Part shown: positions 26,401 through 38,208 of the stretch, one piece after another
How positions within the stretch are numbered: position 1 is the first letter of the stretch
How the letters are laid out: the number at the start of each line of letters is the position of its first letter
NCBI RefSeq assembly: GCF_003073045.1
Contig: NC_037601.1
Span: 4,061,872-4,125,871 of the forward strand
Reading direction: 5' to 3'
Source: Pomacea canaliculata
Taxonomy: Eukaryota; Mollusca; Gastropoda; Architaenioglossa; Ampullariidae
Length of the DNA: 64,000 bases
Notes under the pieces: model-generated
The model's database searches: none
Told to the model about the DNA's origin: nothing
What the model saw: the letters and a program-made list of their open reading frames with translations, nothing else
Translations under genes and position numbers: made by a program

Positions 26401-28463
26401 TTACAGAACATTGGAGAGTCTGCCAGGGGCGATAATTTGGTCATTAAAAACGTCCCCCGTCTTATCAACGCTTCGTCTCTCTTCGTCGCTTGAGCTAAAA
26501 ATCGTCTTCAACTTTGAAATCCGGAATCGATTCCCTAGCAAATAATATTTAATTTGACTTTTTAAAAAATCCAACGAAAATATGACATGACTTAATCGGT
26601 CTGCGTAAGAAAAACATACGAGAGAAGGTGATTAATGAGAGACTTTTTGATTAATTTGACAGGAAAGTGCTTATTATATGGTTATTATTTGTGTTTAGAT
26701 TGGTGCAAAGAACAGGCAGGAAATTGAAGTAAGAAAAAATGTAAATGCCAGCAGGATAAGGGTGAGAGAAGTAGGTGAGTTTTTGCTGCACTGGTGACAA
26801 GATCAGTTTTCTTACTTTCTCTCAGAGTTCTCAGGAACAGCATGAGTGTCATTCTATTTGAAATAGCCTAGTGCAATATCTTTTTCAACCTTTATTTTGG
26901 TTTGTCCGAATACAAAGGTATGGGTGACTAGTTACAAATAATAAAACATTAAAATAATAAACATAGAAATATAATTTTTAGAGATTAAAAAAAAATAAGA
27001 GTTCTCGAGAAAACAAAAACTAAATTGTTTTGTTACATTTGTCTTCAAAGAAAATGAAATCCCATTTATGTGTTTGTTGTTTCACAAATGTAAATATGCT
27101 CGAGAAATAAAGTCCATTACAATTCAATCTGTCCAATAACATTATAAACCCTTAAACATGAAAATAAGAACCCACTGAACTTGTTTTAGTTGAAAGAAAG
27201 GTATACAGGGGGAGGAATCCAGTGTCTTCTAATTACTGTCATGCTCCAATCAACAACTGCAGGACATGAACTATCCATTATTATTTCAGTAATTACTGTT
27301 TCATTACCTGTTATTCCCCCTACAACACACACACACACACACATATCTTCTTTGTCACTAAGGTCCTCACTGTGTCTCCTGATTTCTTTTTTTTTTTTTT
27401 TTTTGTCACTACTTTAAATATTCTCTCTTTGTCTCTCTTTTTCTTACTCTTTCTCTCCCTCTTTCTCTTCTTGCTTTTATGGGGCTTTTTTAATCTTGTG
27501 CTCTACTTGTTTTCTTTTTCATGTGCAAAATGTATTGGGTTTTTTTTATTGCTTTTGTGTCATCCTTTCTTGTTAAACACTTTTCATCCTTGTTTCAATT
27601 TCCGTCTGGAAATTAGTTATCTGTAAAAAGATGTTTTTTCCGAGGTCTAATTGCCTGGATACATAACGGAACAGATTTGCTTAGTTTTTCTTTCACGCAA
27701 AATTTCCAACTAAATGCTGATGGGGAGAAGAAAAAAACCTTATTTGCTATACAATGTCCTGAACTGGAAGTTTTTGTAATCTGGAAACAAAATGAAAGAG
27801 ATTAGTGGAAAAACTACTAATGGAGATGGGTGTGGGTGAAAGGAGGGAAACGACTGTTCTCTAGGATGTGATTTTGTTAAAAGATGGCAGCAGTTTACTA
27901 CAGTCTGGATGGTTTTTCCTGTTGATTTTTTACCACTTATTTTCGGAAAGGCTAGAAAAAGAAAACAAGAAGTCTTGACGCTCTCACAATGAAAATTAAT
28001 TATATAACTCTCTCTATATATATATATAGGTGAGAGAGGAAGTCAGATGAAGAACATATATCACTGGAGAAAGCAGCGAATTTCTGGTGTGGGTGAGAGG
28101 ATGGAGATGGTGATGTAAAGCAGAGTAGAGAGACCAAAGAGAGTAGACTAAAAACAATAGTGGCGATGGGAGAGACAATGCAAGTAGATGGGGGATGTCG
28201 GTGTAGAAGAGAGAAATATATTGAGGTAGAAAAAAGAAGCATTGGAGCGTGAAATGGATGGAAAGTGCACTGAAAGTGCTCATCCTTCATTTCAAACTTC
28301 TTTGCAGGTCTTTGGTTGTTTTTGTGGCATCGTTTCTTTCCGCTCTTGTGGTTTTTAAGGTAAGGTGGGAGGGGATAATGCCACGTTTCTTAGCAACGGC
28401 AACAAGCCATGATCGCTAGTACCAGTGTTTTCCAACGGTCACTGACATTGATCGACCTTTTTT

Positions 28464-28495
28464 TTCTTCTTCTTCTTCTTCTTCTTCTTCTTCTT
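28464..28495 (+). repeat. (TTC)n microsatellite
   Basis: About ten TTC units after a T-rich run; no adjoining gene. Confidence 0.85.
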
Positions 28496-31400
28496 TAGGT
28501 CATCAGCACGGGCTTGGATTTTCGGCATTAATGTAAGACAAATATTTTTTTCCTCGCAGAAACTTCTAAACCTACCTCACCCACCACCCCACCCACTAGG
28601 AACCCACATTGTGAACAATCAGCATTACGACAGGAGTCTGGGTCACGTGATTCTTAGAAACCGTGTCACAGCTTCCTGTGAATGAACTATGCTTCCATCA
28701 GCCCATCCCCTCCTACACTCGCCAGAAGGTGTATTTCTCTGACTGCATTACTGTTGCAGACGACAAGGTCTGTTTTCGATTATATCTATATACACGCTAG
28801 GAGGAGACAAATCACGGAGCGCAGATGTTGCCTGCTAAGCCTCCTTCGTGGTTCTCTCCCCTACTTCTTCTTTCATCTGTTGACTTCTCTATCTCTCCCC
28901 TGCCTTCTTTCTCTTCTTTTTTTTTTTTTCTTTCTTTCTGAGAGATAACTCTGGTACGTTTTCGTCTCTGTCTCGTTCTCTGTGAAGGTTATTACTGATT
29001 TTTCTTTTTCTTGTGCGACGTACGCACACACATACACACTATCTTAACATAATATACATGAATACATTCATTCTCTCTCTCACTCTCTCACACACACATA
29101 CATGCACATATACTATATACATACATTCATACAAATACACACACACACCGCATGCAAACATCTATATGCAAATATTCATACACACGCAAATATTTATTCA
29201 AGAAAACACGCATACACAACACACTGACATATATGTAAATATTTATACACATATGGCAGCTACAAATCTCAGAGCACACAGACCAGGGTGATGGAGTGAG
29301 ACAAGAGAGAAGGAGGGTGAGCTGTCTACAACAACAAGTACCGCAGGCCGGAGGGAGCCATGCAGGAGGAAATAACTGATTGCTTCTGTTTCCTCCAACA
29401 TGGAGGCATGACCCGGGGGTCAATTTAGAGAAGGAAATGGAGCCGTTCAAGCGAGAACTCCATGGCCATGTGGGTTTTGACACCGATGATGCCTGACATA
29501 TGTGGTTGCCACACCCATGATCAGAGGCAATGCACAGACTTGAGACTTGGACCATCCGCCATCAGGTTACCCGTCTCTTCATTACTCTTGTCTTTCGTCC
29601 TCACGTCGATCGTCTGTATTTCATGGTCGGAGAGCAAGTAGCTTCTGGGGTCCTGGTGAAGGGTCCCCCATGGGATAGTAGTTGGCAGACGTGTGGTTCT
29701 AGAGGATTCTGAGAGCATTCTTAAGGGGAGTGAGTACAGTAGTGACTGTATTCTAACTCTCAAACAACAGCTTCAACAACTTTCTTGTTTAACGGGATTT
29801 TTATCATTTTAAGACATTTATTCACATTTTTTTTTTTTTGTTTTGCCGATGTACTGGTCTTCAAACATCGTCATCTACAGGAGTGATGTCATTGAAGTAC
29901 ATGACTGTTTCCGCCATTTTCATTAGTTCTCTCCTTGACAGAGTCAGCTAGTAGTTGAAGACTTGTAGCTTCCAAATGGACGGCGGTTATTTGTTTTTAG
30001 AAGGGTAATTTCAAACTAAAAATATACTATCATTGCATATTTTCATTGATTTCATCGGTTATGTGAAGATTTTGTGTGTTAAACATTTGTAGCTGTATGT
30101 TTCAATGTATTCTTACACCTAAATAAGAATCACATGTCATGAGATGATAAACAGCTAACAGCCAAATGATGACTTTCTGTTGGATATTTAATTTTCCCTG
30201 CGGCAATGAAGATCTTCCTACTTTACCTTCTACAGTTTTATGTTTATTTCTCGAAAGATTTTCCTGGAAAACAAGGTCTCTCTGCTGCAGTATAAAGCTC
30301 GTTTATAACATGAATATATTTGAAAGTGATACTAAATATAAATAAATAAGAGATTAGTAGATGAAAGAATTATTTGATTTCTCGTCAGCCATCTTACATG
30401 TGTTCAGGTATGTGAATGCACTAATTAACGTTTAAGAAAATAAAGTTTGTTTTTGAGTAGTCTGCAAGTAAACTAAAAATCCTGCTTCCTTTTGTCTGCT
30501 TTATTTCCTGTGTTTAAAGAGAGCACCCACTTTGAGCTACGACATATGCCTCTCATCCGCAAAAAACACTTTGCAGTCTTCGTTACAAAAACGATGAAAC
30601 CACGTGACCAGCATGAATGAAAGCAGACAAATCACATTCAAAGGCAAATTTTTTTTTCAAAGTATTCCTTTTAATGTCTTTGTTGTAAACAAGAACATTT
30701 CTCTTCACATCTGCTCATAAAGACAAGCAGTTAACAGGCTTACCCATCCTCTAAGAAGTATAGTTTATGTGACCTGCCAGCGGCCAGTTTCAGCAGCAAC
30801 TACCTGGGTCTTCAACCATGAAATAAAAACAGTCGATGATAAGAGGAAATCATCGATAATTTGTCAGGACTGCTCTGAGTGGTTGGGTGAGTGGTTGGGT
30901 GGATGGTTGGGTGTGTGTCAGTTAATAAGTTGGCTGGTGGGTGAGTTGTGGGTTTGAGTGGGTGAATGAGTGTGTGAGTAAGTAGTACAGGGCATTTTTG
31001 CATTAGAACCCTGTCTCTATCATTATCATTAGCAGTAGCGCGACCTGCAATCAGCGCATTCCGTGAGAGGGGAATAATCCTGAGTACTGAACCATAAAAA
31101 AAATACCTCAATGAAAATTTCCTGTGAAGAAAGATGAGGATGTTAATTCACGATGCAGCTGTAGCCGCTAGGCACCAGCCTAACACTACAATCTGACTTG
31201 TAGGACACGAAGGAAGTTAGAATTACCACCAAAAAGAAAACACACACACACACACACTGAAAGTTCAAAGTAGATGAGAAACAATGCACTTCGTGCTGCT
31301 TGGTAGGTATTAGGAGACACTCCGGCCACCGGGATGTTATTTACAAGAAAAAAATAAATAACTTCTAAATTTTTTTCATCAAATTCCGCTTGTCAAAAGA

Positions 31401-31747
31401 TTTGGCGAGCATGTTGCTAATGGTTGTGGGATTGGGCTTGTCTAAAACCATCTGAGTATTAATATACTAATACCTTTTAATCTGTGCCCCGTGGAACTTC
31501 ATATTAAGTTTCTTTCCATGCTTCTTGATGCTCAAGCCTACAACGAACCTATCTGCTAACATCATGATGATGAGGAGGAGGAGGATGAAGACGACGATGA
31601 CGATGAGAAGAGGGAGGAGTTTAGCACAAGCAACACCAAGTAATGACATCGTTTTAAACAGGATGGAAGTGCACAGACCACAATAAGAAATTGATGAGTA
31701 TGAGTTAAAGAATAATTATTATTGTTGATGTTTTGTATTATTGAATT

Positions 31748-32017
31748 TGTAAACGGCATTCCCAAAATGGCGACCTGACACAGTGCAGCGATTGGAGCGG
31801 GATGACACTATTGTCCATTCACAGCAAGGTGCTGACCAGAATCATCCTGGGGAGACTGAGGACTGCCCTAGACAAGAGACTGAGGCAAGACCAGGCAGGC
31901 TGTCGGGAGGGTGAGGAGGAGGCAGCTGGCATGACATGGACCCAAATGGAGAGGGACACCCAGAACCGGATCCGATGGCGACGTGTAGTTGCGGCCCTAA
32001 GCTCCACTGGAGGGTGA
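31748..32017 (+). pseudogene. Non-LTR retrotransposon reverse transcriptase fragment, internally deleted
   Basis: A frame open from about 31748 reads NGDLTQCSDWSGMTLLSIHS, then KVLTRIILGRL...DKRLRQDQAG. This is the conserved early part of a LINE reverse transcriptase (block around KxGDLxxCxNWRGITLLS and the later DQAGFR). Directly after CREGEEE the frame passes into GMTWTQMERDTQNRIRWRRV followed by AALSSTGG, which looks like the extreme C-terminal tail of the same ORF class. The catalytic core with the YADD box is missing, so most of the domain has been deleted in frame. It cannot encode an active enzyme. The clade is not assignable from so little. Confidence 0.75.
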
Positions 32018-35000
32018 ATAGGACGAAGAAGAATTCCCATTTGCTATCTCAACACCCTGCACACAAAAACCTACAAAACGAACCACCAAACATACAAGAA
32101 ACACAAGCGCCAACAAACAAATAACACCATGGCAAATATGAACTAAGTGAATGGATAAAGCGTTGAGGAGGGAGTGGAATGGCATGCTTGATCGTGCAAG
32201 ATGTTTCTGGAAAATTGTGGAAGGTGTGGCTTAAAGAGGTGGATCCTGAAGCCGGGCTTGAAAGCTTGAGACCGTTGGAGGAGAAAGGCGCAGACAACTG
32301 CAAATGTCACGTGTCTTGATAGTTGAGGTTAAGAAGCATAGTAAGAACAAAGCGAGGAATAAATGACTTGTGTATTTGTACAGCAATCGATAGATAATGT
32401 CATAAAATAACATTGAAGAAGCAAATCAATTCAGTAATTATTAAATTATCCTCGGAGAATGCTGTCTGCACTCTTACTGTAAGTCACAACTTCCTTTCTA
32501 ACTGTGCCTTCTACTTGACCCATGACCAATGACCTACAGACGGCAGGTCACATGGCTCACTCCTCCTAACCTTCTATCACGGAAGTAGTCTGGCAAGAGG
32601 CTTGTGTGACTCAGTGTTTCTCAAAGACCTCTTCAGGAAAGCAACTCCTCCTGCTAGCTGATTCCATAATAATATTGCGGTAAAGGAAACCAATCCACCC
32701 GTAGGCTCGTGGACATCTTGTATTTCACGTGCAGAAATCCTGTTGTCAATATTCAACGGTGTCAACTGTAAACTACACTTCTCCTTCTTCCATTTTTTTA
32801 TTCTCTCTCTCTCTTTCGTGTGTGTGCGAAACAAAGCAAAACAAAACAAAATGGACGCTTGGCAGGGAATTGTACTCATGTCTGTGGACATGAAAGAAGC
32901 CAACACATGCAAGACAGCAAGTACCTCATGTCTCATTTGCTTAAGTTGATGACAAATTTGCTTATGTAGATATGATGCTGTTATTATTATTGTTGTTGTT
33001 AATATTCGGCTTATTGGACAACTTTAATACTTAGCTGCTTCATTTGGCTTCGCTGCTCGAGATATCCCTTAATGTAGGTTAGAAGGGAAAAAGATGGCGG
33101 CTCATTAGTTGTATGGTATCTGCTGCTTTGATCTTTTTCTAGCTGTTTGGGGACTGGACTGCTCTCAAGATTACCGCTGATGTGGTTGATTGAGAGTCTA
33201 CTTACTTTGTGGTGTAGATAAATATCCTCATTTAGTCTTTCTGTAAACACTAATGTTCATGTATTTGCAATGACAGATCTTCAGCTTCATTTGAGCTACT
33301 TCATTGAGCTTTTGCTTCTCCGCCATCTCTTCTGTTGCTGACCTTTCAGTGACTTGCCATCGTCATTATCGTTTTACATCCAGTAGGAAAAGTCGTAGAG
33401 GTCGCTTAGAGCGGAGATTAAAGAGGTTCCATTGCCTGCTTCCGTTCGTGGGTGGTTATCTGTGTGCACCGGGAGATGCTGATGAGGTCCCTTTGCGGTC
33501 TGTAAATGGTGTTGACTAGGCTGATCTACTCGATGACTACATTGCTGGACATTTTCTTCAACAATAAAACCTTGCTCCTTGACGGCGATGACCCTGAGTG
33601 CAAGGAGCTCCTTTGGCAGGCTACCAGATCATGTCTGTTCCTCGTACTCCAGCAAGTGGCATCGCAGTCATCTGCAGGGATTGTCATTACAATTTCTCTT
33701 CTTTCTGCGACTGTCTCCTCTTCCCTCACATTACCTTTCAAGTGTCAGAACTCACTATTTATACCACCTCCTACTATTTACACCACCTCATCAACACCCT
33801 CTCTCTGCTTTTGCCGTCCCTAAGAACAAACTGACTCACTGCTTTGCATATTTTTCACGGGGTTAGTGCGGCTATTCAAGTCTCCTCAACTTAAAAAAAA
33901 TATTTCTCCACCAAATATTTATCAACGCATGCACTCACTCACTGAGCACATTCTGTGTAATCCGGTGCTTAATGAAGATGGCAGTGCAAGCCTGAACACA
34001 GCTCATCACAGTGATTGCATCTCTTCGGAATCAGCTCCAGCGGCTCTGTGCAGGACAACACACATTACGGACTTCAAAAAATGACCTGCGGCCTTTTATC
34101 CCTTTGGGAGGGGCCAGGAGGTCCCTGGAGTGTAAACGAGATGAAGTTAAAAGCCGAGACAGCAAAACTGTTTGCTAAATAAATTTTTATTTATTTTTTT
34201 AATCAGAGCAAACGAAAGAAATAAGCCAGAATCAGAGGATGGACAACAGTTGGCGGGTAATGAATCGTCGATCTCTTCATCGTCCTGTTGCAGCAATAAT
34301 GAAAATGATAATGATAGTGGAAATTATTATTGTAGTAATGCGCTCCACGAAATGTGACAAAGCAACCTTAAAGACAGTGAGTGATGAAGAACTGATGAAA
34401 TAAAATCAAGAGCATCGCTCATCGCACGTGCACGCAGTCACACAGGTGATGTTCATGTCGTGCGGCACGTGTTGCGAGAGTTAACAAGAAACAGCAGCTC
34501 TGCCAGGTAGACACACAAACATGAGATCTGTCTGAGGAGACAGGACTGTCTGACCAGCTACAAAGCCACAAATATGATTCCAGAACTTTCCCTTTCTTTA
34601 TGTCATTCCGTTTGTCGACATTTCCTGTGTTGGCGGACACAGACATGACAAGATGAGATATTTCACTATTTCTAATTTCAATACATTTTCCAACTTCTCC
34701 GTTCACTAAACACTTCCTAATTCACTCCCAAACTCACATTCCCACGTTTTCGTAAGGTTGTTCTCAATGAAAAATGTCCTCATTCATACTTTCTCACCCC
34801 GTTCAGACATCCGACATCAGCTTTACTTATTGATCATATGATGGATGACAATCTTATATTTTCATTTTTTCCACACTTGAATCTACCTGTCATGGTTTTC
34901 ACTCTCGACCTCCAAACAAGCTAATGAATAAAGTAATCATTACAATTAGGTATAGAACTCGTGTTATGTATTTGGAAATAGAATGATGTTTGTGTGCTAA

Positions 35001-35520
35001 CTACAGACAGCGAGGAGGTGGGAGAGTGCAGGAAGAATAGCAAAGAACCTACGACAATTTTTTTCTCACAACAAGCTATTTTCGTCCCCAAATCCTTTCC
35101 TGTCTTACCTCCACAAGTAAATGGGGGAATGGAAAACTAATGCCACAGGCTTCCACACAGCAGCCACCCACGTCGATTGAAAGATAACCAAAAAATAGAC
35201 AACGTGCCTCCAAAAACCAAAGCAAAAGGTGGGAAAAAAACAATTTGAAATAAAAATATCTACAAGACAAATGGTAGTTCAAGGTAAAAATATGTGTTTG
35301 TGGCTTCTCCGACAGGTCTTTTTTGGCAGGTTTTAGACGCAAACAACATTAATTTCTTGAGAAACGCATTGTTTTCAACGCTGTTTAGAGAGCAAATAGC
35401 AATTAGCATGCTTTTCCTCTTTCTTCTTCCTCTTTGCCATGGAATGTCTTCATTTTCGTATTTTTCTGTTCATTACCTCTCTCTCTCACACACACATTGA
35501 GATTTTTCTTCTGTTCATTG

Positions 35521-35673
35521 TGTTTGTTTGTTTGTTTGTTTGTTTGTTTGTTTGTTTGTTTGGTTGGTTGGTTGGTTGGTTGGTTGGTTGGTTGGTTGGT
35601 TGTTTGTTGTTTGTTTGTTTGTTTGTTTGTTTGTTTGTTTGTTTGTTTGTTTGTTTGTTTGTTTGTTTGTTTG
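35521..35673 (+). repeat. Compound (GTTT)n(GGTT)n(GTTT)n tetranucleotide array
   Basis: GTTT units (35521-35560) change to GGTT units (35561-35600) and back to GTTT units (35601-35673). Several long false open frames (Cys-Leu-Phe-Val on one strand, Thr-Asn-Lys-Gln on the other) come from it. Confidence 0.95.
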
Positions 35674-36073
35674 ATATGTGGGTGGGTGGGGTTTTTTGCG
35701 TACTCGCGCGGGTACACGTGAATGTCTATGCATGTAGATGTAAAAGGTACAGGAGAGCTCTCTACAAAGGCTGTAAAGACAGTAAATCAAGCAAGAGACA
35801 TTTTGTGACGAATTCGTGAGGGGGACATTTTGAGACTACCCGCCTTGTCAAGATAATAGGCCTCTACAGTTTGGTACTCGTGTGCTTGTTAAAAGTAATA
35901 AACCTCTCCACCTTGTCTACTCCTCCTTCAGTCTGTCGGACAGTTCAGGGATCGCAGTCAATGGTGGTAGTGGTTGTCGTCGTCATAGCGATGGTCATGA
36001 TTGTTTTAGTGATGCTGCTTTCTCTGCTGACTGTTCAACTCCAATTAACTGCAAAATTCGTCTGCTGCTACAG

Positions 36074-36076
36074 TAG

Positions 36077-36147
<71 letters not shown>

Positions 36148-36148
36148 G
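36074..36148 (+). repeat. (TTG)n microsatellite
   Basis: About twenty-five TTG/GTT triplets without interruption. The polycysteine and polyasparagine frames over it are artefacts. Confidence 0.95.
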
Positions 36149-37096
36149 AGCACCAGGCACAGTAATGTCATTTTTGTTACTGTTTGTATTTTTAAAAATT
36201 TATTCGATTTGTCTTTGTTGCTGCTTCTGTTGTGATCATCGTATTCGTTGAGTTTTATTGTCGTTTTCATCGTTGTTGCTTTCGAAGAAGAAAGTGGTCC
36301 TAACAACTGTTACATTAAAATCAGTCTTAACTTCACCATTTAGCCCTAAATACTTGATTAGAATAATGTATGTCAAATGCTCTACTCAGCGTCCCTGCAC
36401 CGAACGCTGTCGAGCTAGTTCTTTTTTTTCTCCCCGCAGAGAATTACTAATGTCCCTTCTCGCAAACCTCCCTCCTACTATTCTGGGAGGATGTCTGCTC
36501 GATGTCCGCTAGTCTTGCCTAGTGACCGAGGAACCTACCAGCATGAGGAGGATCGGATGTCCGTGAACGATGACAATTGTCACCATCATGTCTGGATCAG
36601 GACAGACCAGTTTCGCGACCTTTAACGGTTGCTGAGACGAAAGGTCAGAGATCAACATCGTGGTATATCACGTGCTTGTCTTTTCAGAGGTTAAGAGAGT
36701 ACAGTGCAAGCGAAGGTTGAGACATGCGTTTTCTTCAAAAAAAAAAAAAGAAAAAAATAAAGTTCTGCTATTGATCACGTGATCCTACCGCTACAAACTT
36801 CGCTAAACTTTAAAACAAGGGTTTTAAACCGTTGTCTCCATCAATCCAATGTTGGGCAACACATAGTCCATAAATCACTTGCTCAATAGATAGTTTCTGC
36901 GTCTCTGATCATCGATAACAACCTTTGAATAGTCGCACCATAAAGTAAAAAACAGATGAAGGATGCATGAAAGAGTTATTGTGTAAGGGATTGTCAAAAG
37001 CATACTTTTGTGACACTAGCGACCTTTTTTTTTTTTGTATCTTATTTTCGGGTATACTCATGTAATATCTATATTGGGGCACTTTACAATAAGAAA

Positions 37097-37134
37097 GAAA
37101 CAAACAAACAAACAAACAAACAAACAAACAAAGA
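37097..37134 (+). repeat. (CAAA)n array
   Basis: About eight CAAA units flanked by GAAA-rich sequence. This is the reverse complement of the GTTT motif seen at 35521 and 38110. Confidence 0.9.
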
Positions 37135-37839
37135 AAGAAGCAAAGAAAGAAAGAAAAAGGGATGTATAACATAACCAAAGTAAGCATCCAGTTTACATTA
37201 CTGAGAACAGCTGCCGCCAAGCCATATGCAGATCATATTCAAATGAAGACAAAAGAGATGCACAATCGTCGCCAAGGGGTGAGGGCTGATGAGGAAAAGA
37301 TGGGCAATAACCCTGCGGGAGAAGAGAACGGAAGTAGGTCGTCATCAAAGACGATAGACCAGTTTTCTGATACTAGGCCACAGTGATAATTGTGTCACAC
37401 TAGCCACCAATACCCACCTCTCACCTCTCCCTAAATGCACTTTGCAATTCACTATACGGATTTGGGGCAGGAGTAGATGGAGGGAAAGCCAGTGGTGGTG
37501 TCATCCCCCCGGTTAATTCTCCAGCCCTGTGTCCGAGGTTTGTAATGGCGGTAGCTTAATTCCATTTGCCTTTTGAAAGATCCGCTGACCATAATCGAGC
37601 GCCAAAAAAGTTAAGATTACTTACAAAGTTCGAGAGAAGGCGGGGTATACATCTGCTAGTGAAGACCCCCACTCACCTCGTCAGCTCTCGAGTCACGAGT
37701 GCAAAGCAGGTCAAAATGACCTCCAGTGCGTCTGAAGAAGAAGAAACGTCGGTTTTGGCATTTTCAGGCACCGACTTCCATGAAATTACAAAAAAAAAAA
37801 AAAAAAAAGGTGAATAAATTGTGAAGCAATGTCCTAGAC

Positions 37840-37910
37840 CTTTGATGCAAAGCAGTTCGTCACGAGTCCCCGGATCCCTGCCGGTGTCGGGTTCAATTCT
37901 GTTGGCTGTT
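37840..37910 (+). repeat. tRNA-like SINE fragment
   Basis: CGGGTTCAATTCTG (GGGTTCAATTC from 37889) resembles a Pol III B box. TGATGCAAAGCAGTTCG about 43 bases upstream could be a degenerate A box. The spacing is tRNA-like but a cloverleaf does not fold convincingly. Confidence 0.4.
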
Positions 37911-38109
37911 GAAAACTCGCCGTGACTGTAGCGATGGACAGGATGATCCCTGGTCCAGCCGACCTGTGTAAAAATTCTTGTTCATAGCATCTTACTGCAC
38001 GTCTGACAGACATTTTAATTCCTCACCACACTTTTCGTGCTGAATTTATTTTGTTTTCAGAAGAAAAGTTGCATACACGGTTGATACTATTTCATTGCAC
38101 TGACCGATA

Positions 38110-38173
38110 TTTGTTTGTTTGTTTGTTTGTTTGTTTGTTTGTTTGTTTGTTTGTTTGTTTGTTTGTTTGTTTG

Positions 38174-38204
<31 letters not shown>

Positions 38205-38208
38205 TTTG
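38110..38208 (+). repeat. (GTTT)n array passing into GTTTT units
   Basis: About seventeen GTTT units followed by five GTTTT units and poly-T. Confidence 0.95.

Larger units (their letters stand above)
22600..31740. other. Intergenic region without supported genes
   Basis: Open frames here are short and show no domain-like composition. Several derive from low-complexity DNA: a (GT)n tract near 24,750-24,830, poly-T at about 27,385-27,404, a TTC run at 28,464-28,495 and CA-rich DNA at 29,020-29,250. A dispersed repeat copy at 23,312 is listed separately. The 29,270-29,710 segment has a more even composition and open frames on both strands, but I recognise no protein in it. Confidence 0.6.

Noticed and set aside
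28000..28290. Two overlapping minus-strand frames of about 90 codons rich in Ser, Leu, Phe
   Set aside because: They reflect purine-rich plus-strand sequence without stops; no start context, splice signals or recognisable protein.
29127..29555. 142-codon minus-strand frame
   Set aside because: Its C-terminal part covers CA-rich repeats and the rest matches no family I know; no splice or poly(A) support.
35403..35819. Long frames with Cys-Leu-Phe-Val or Thr-Asn-Lys-Gln repeats
   Set aside because: They are produced by the tetranucleotide array.
35871..36306. Polycysteine and polyasparagine frames
   Set aside because: They are translations of the TTG microsatellite.
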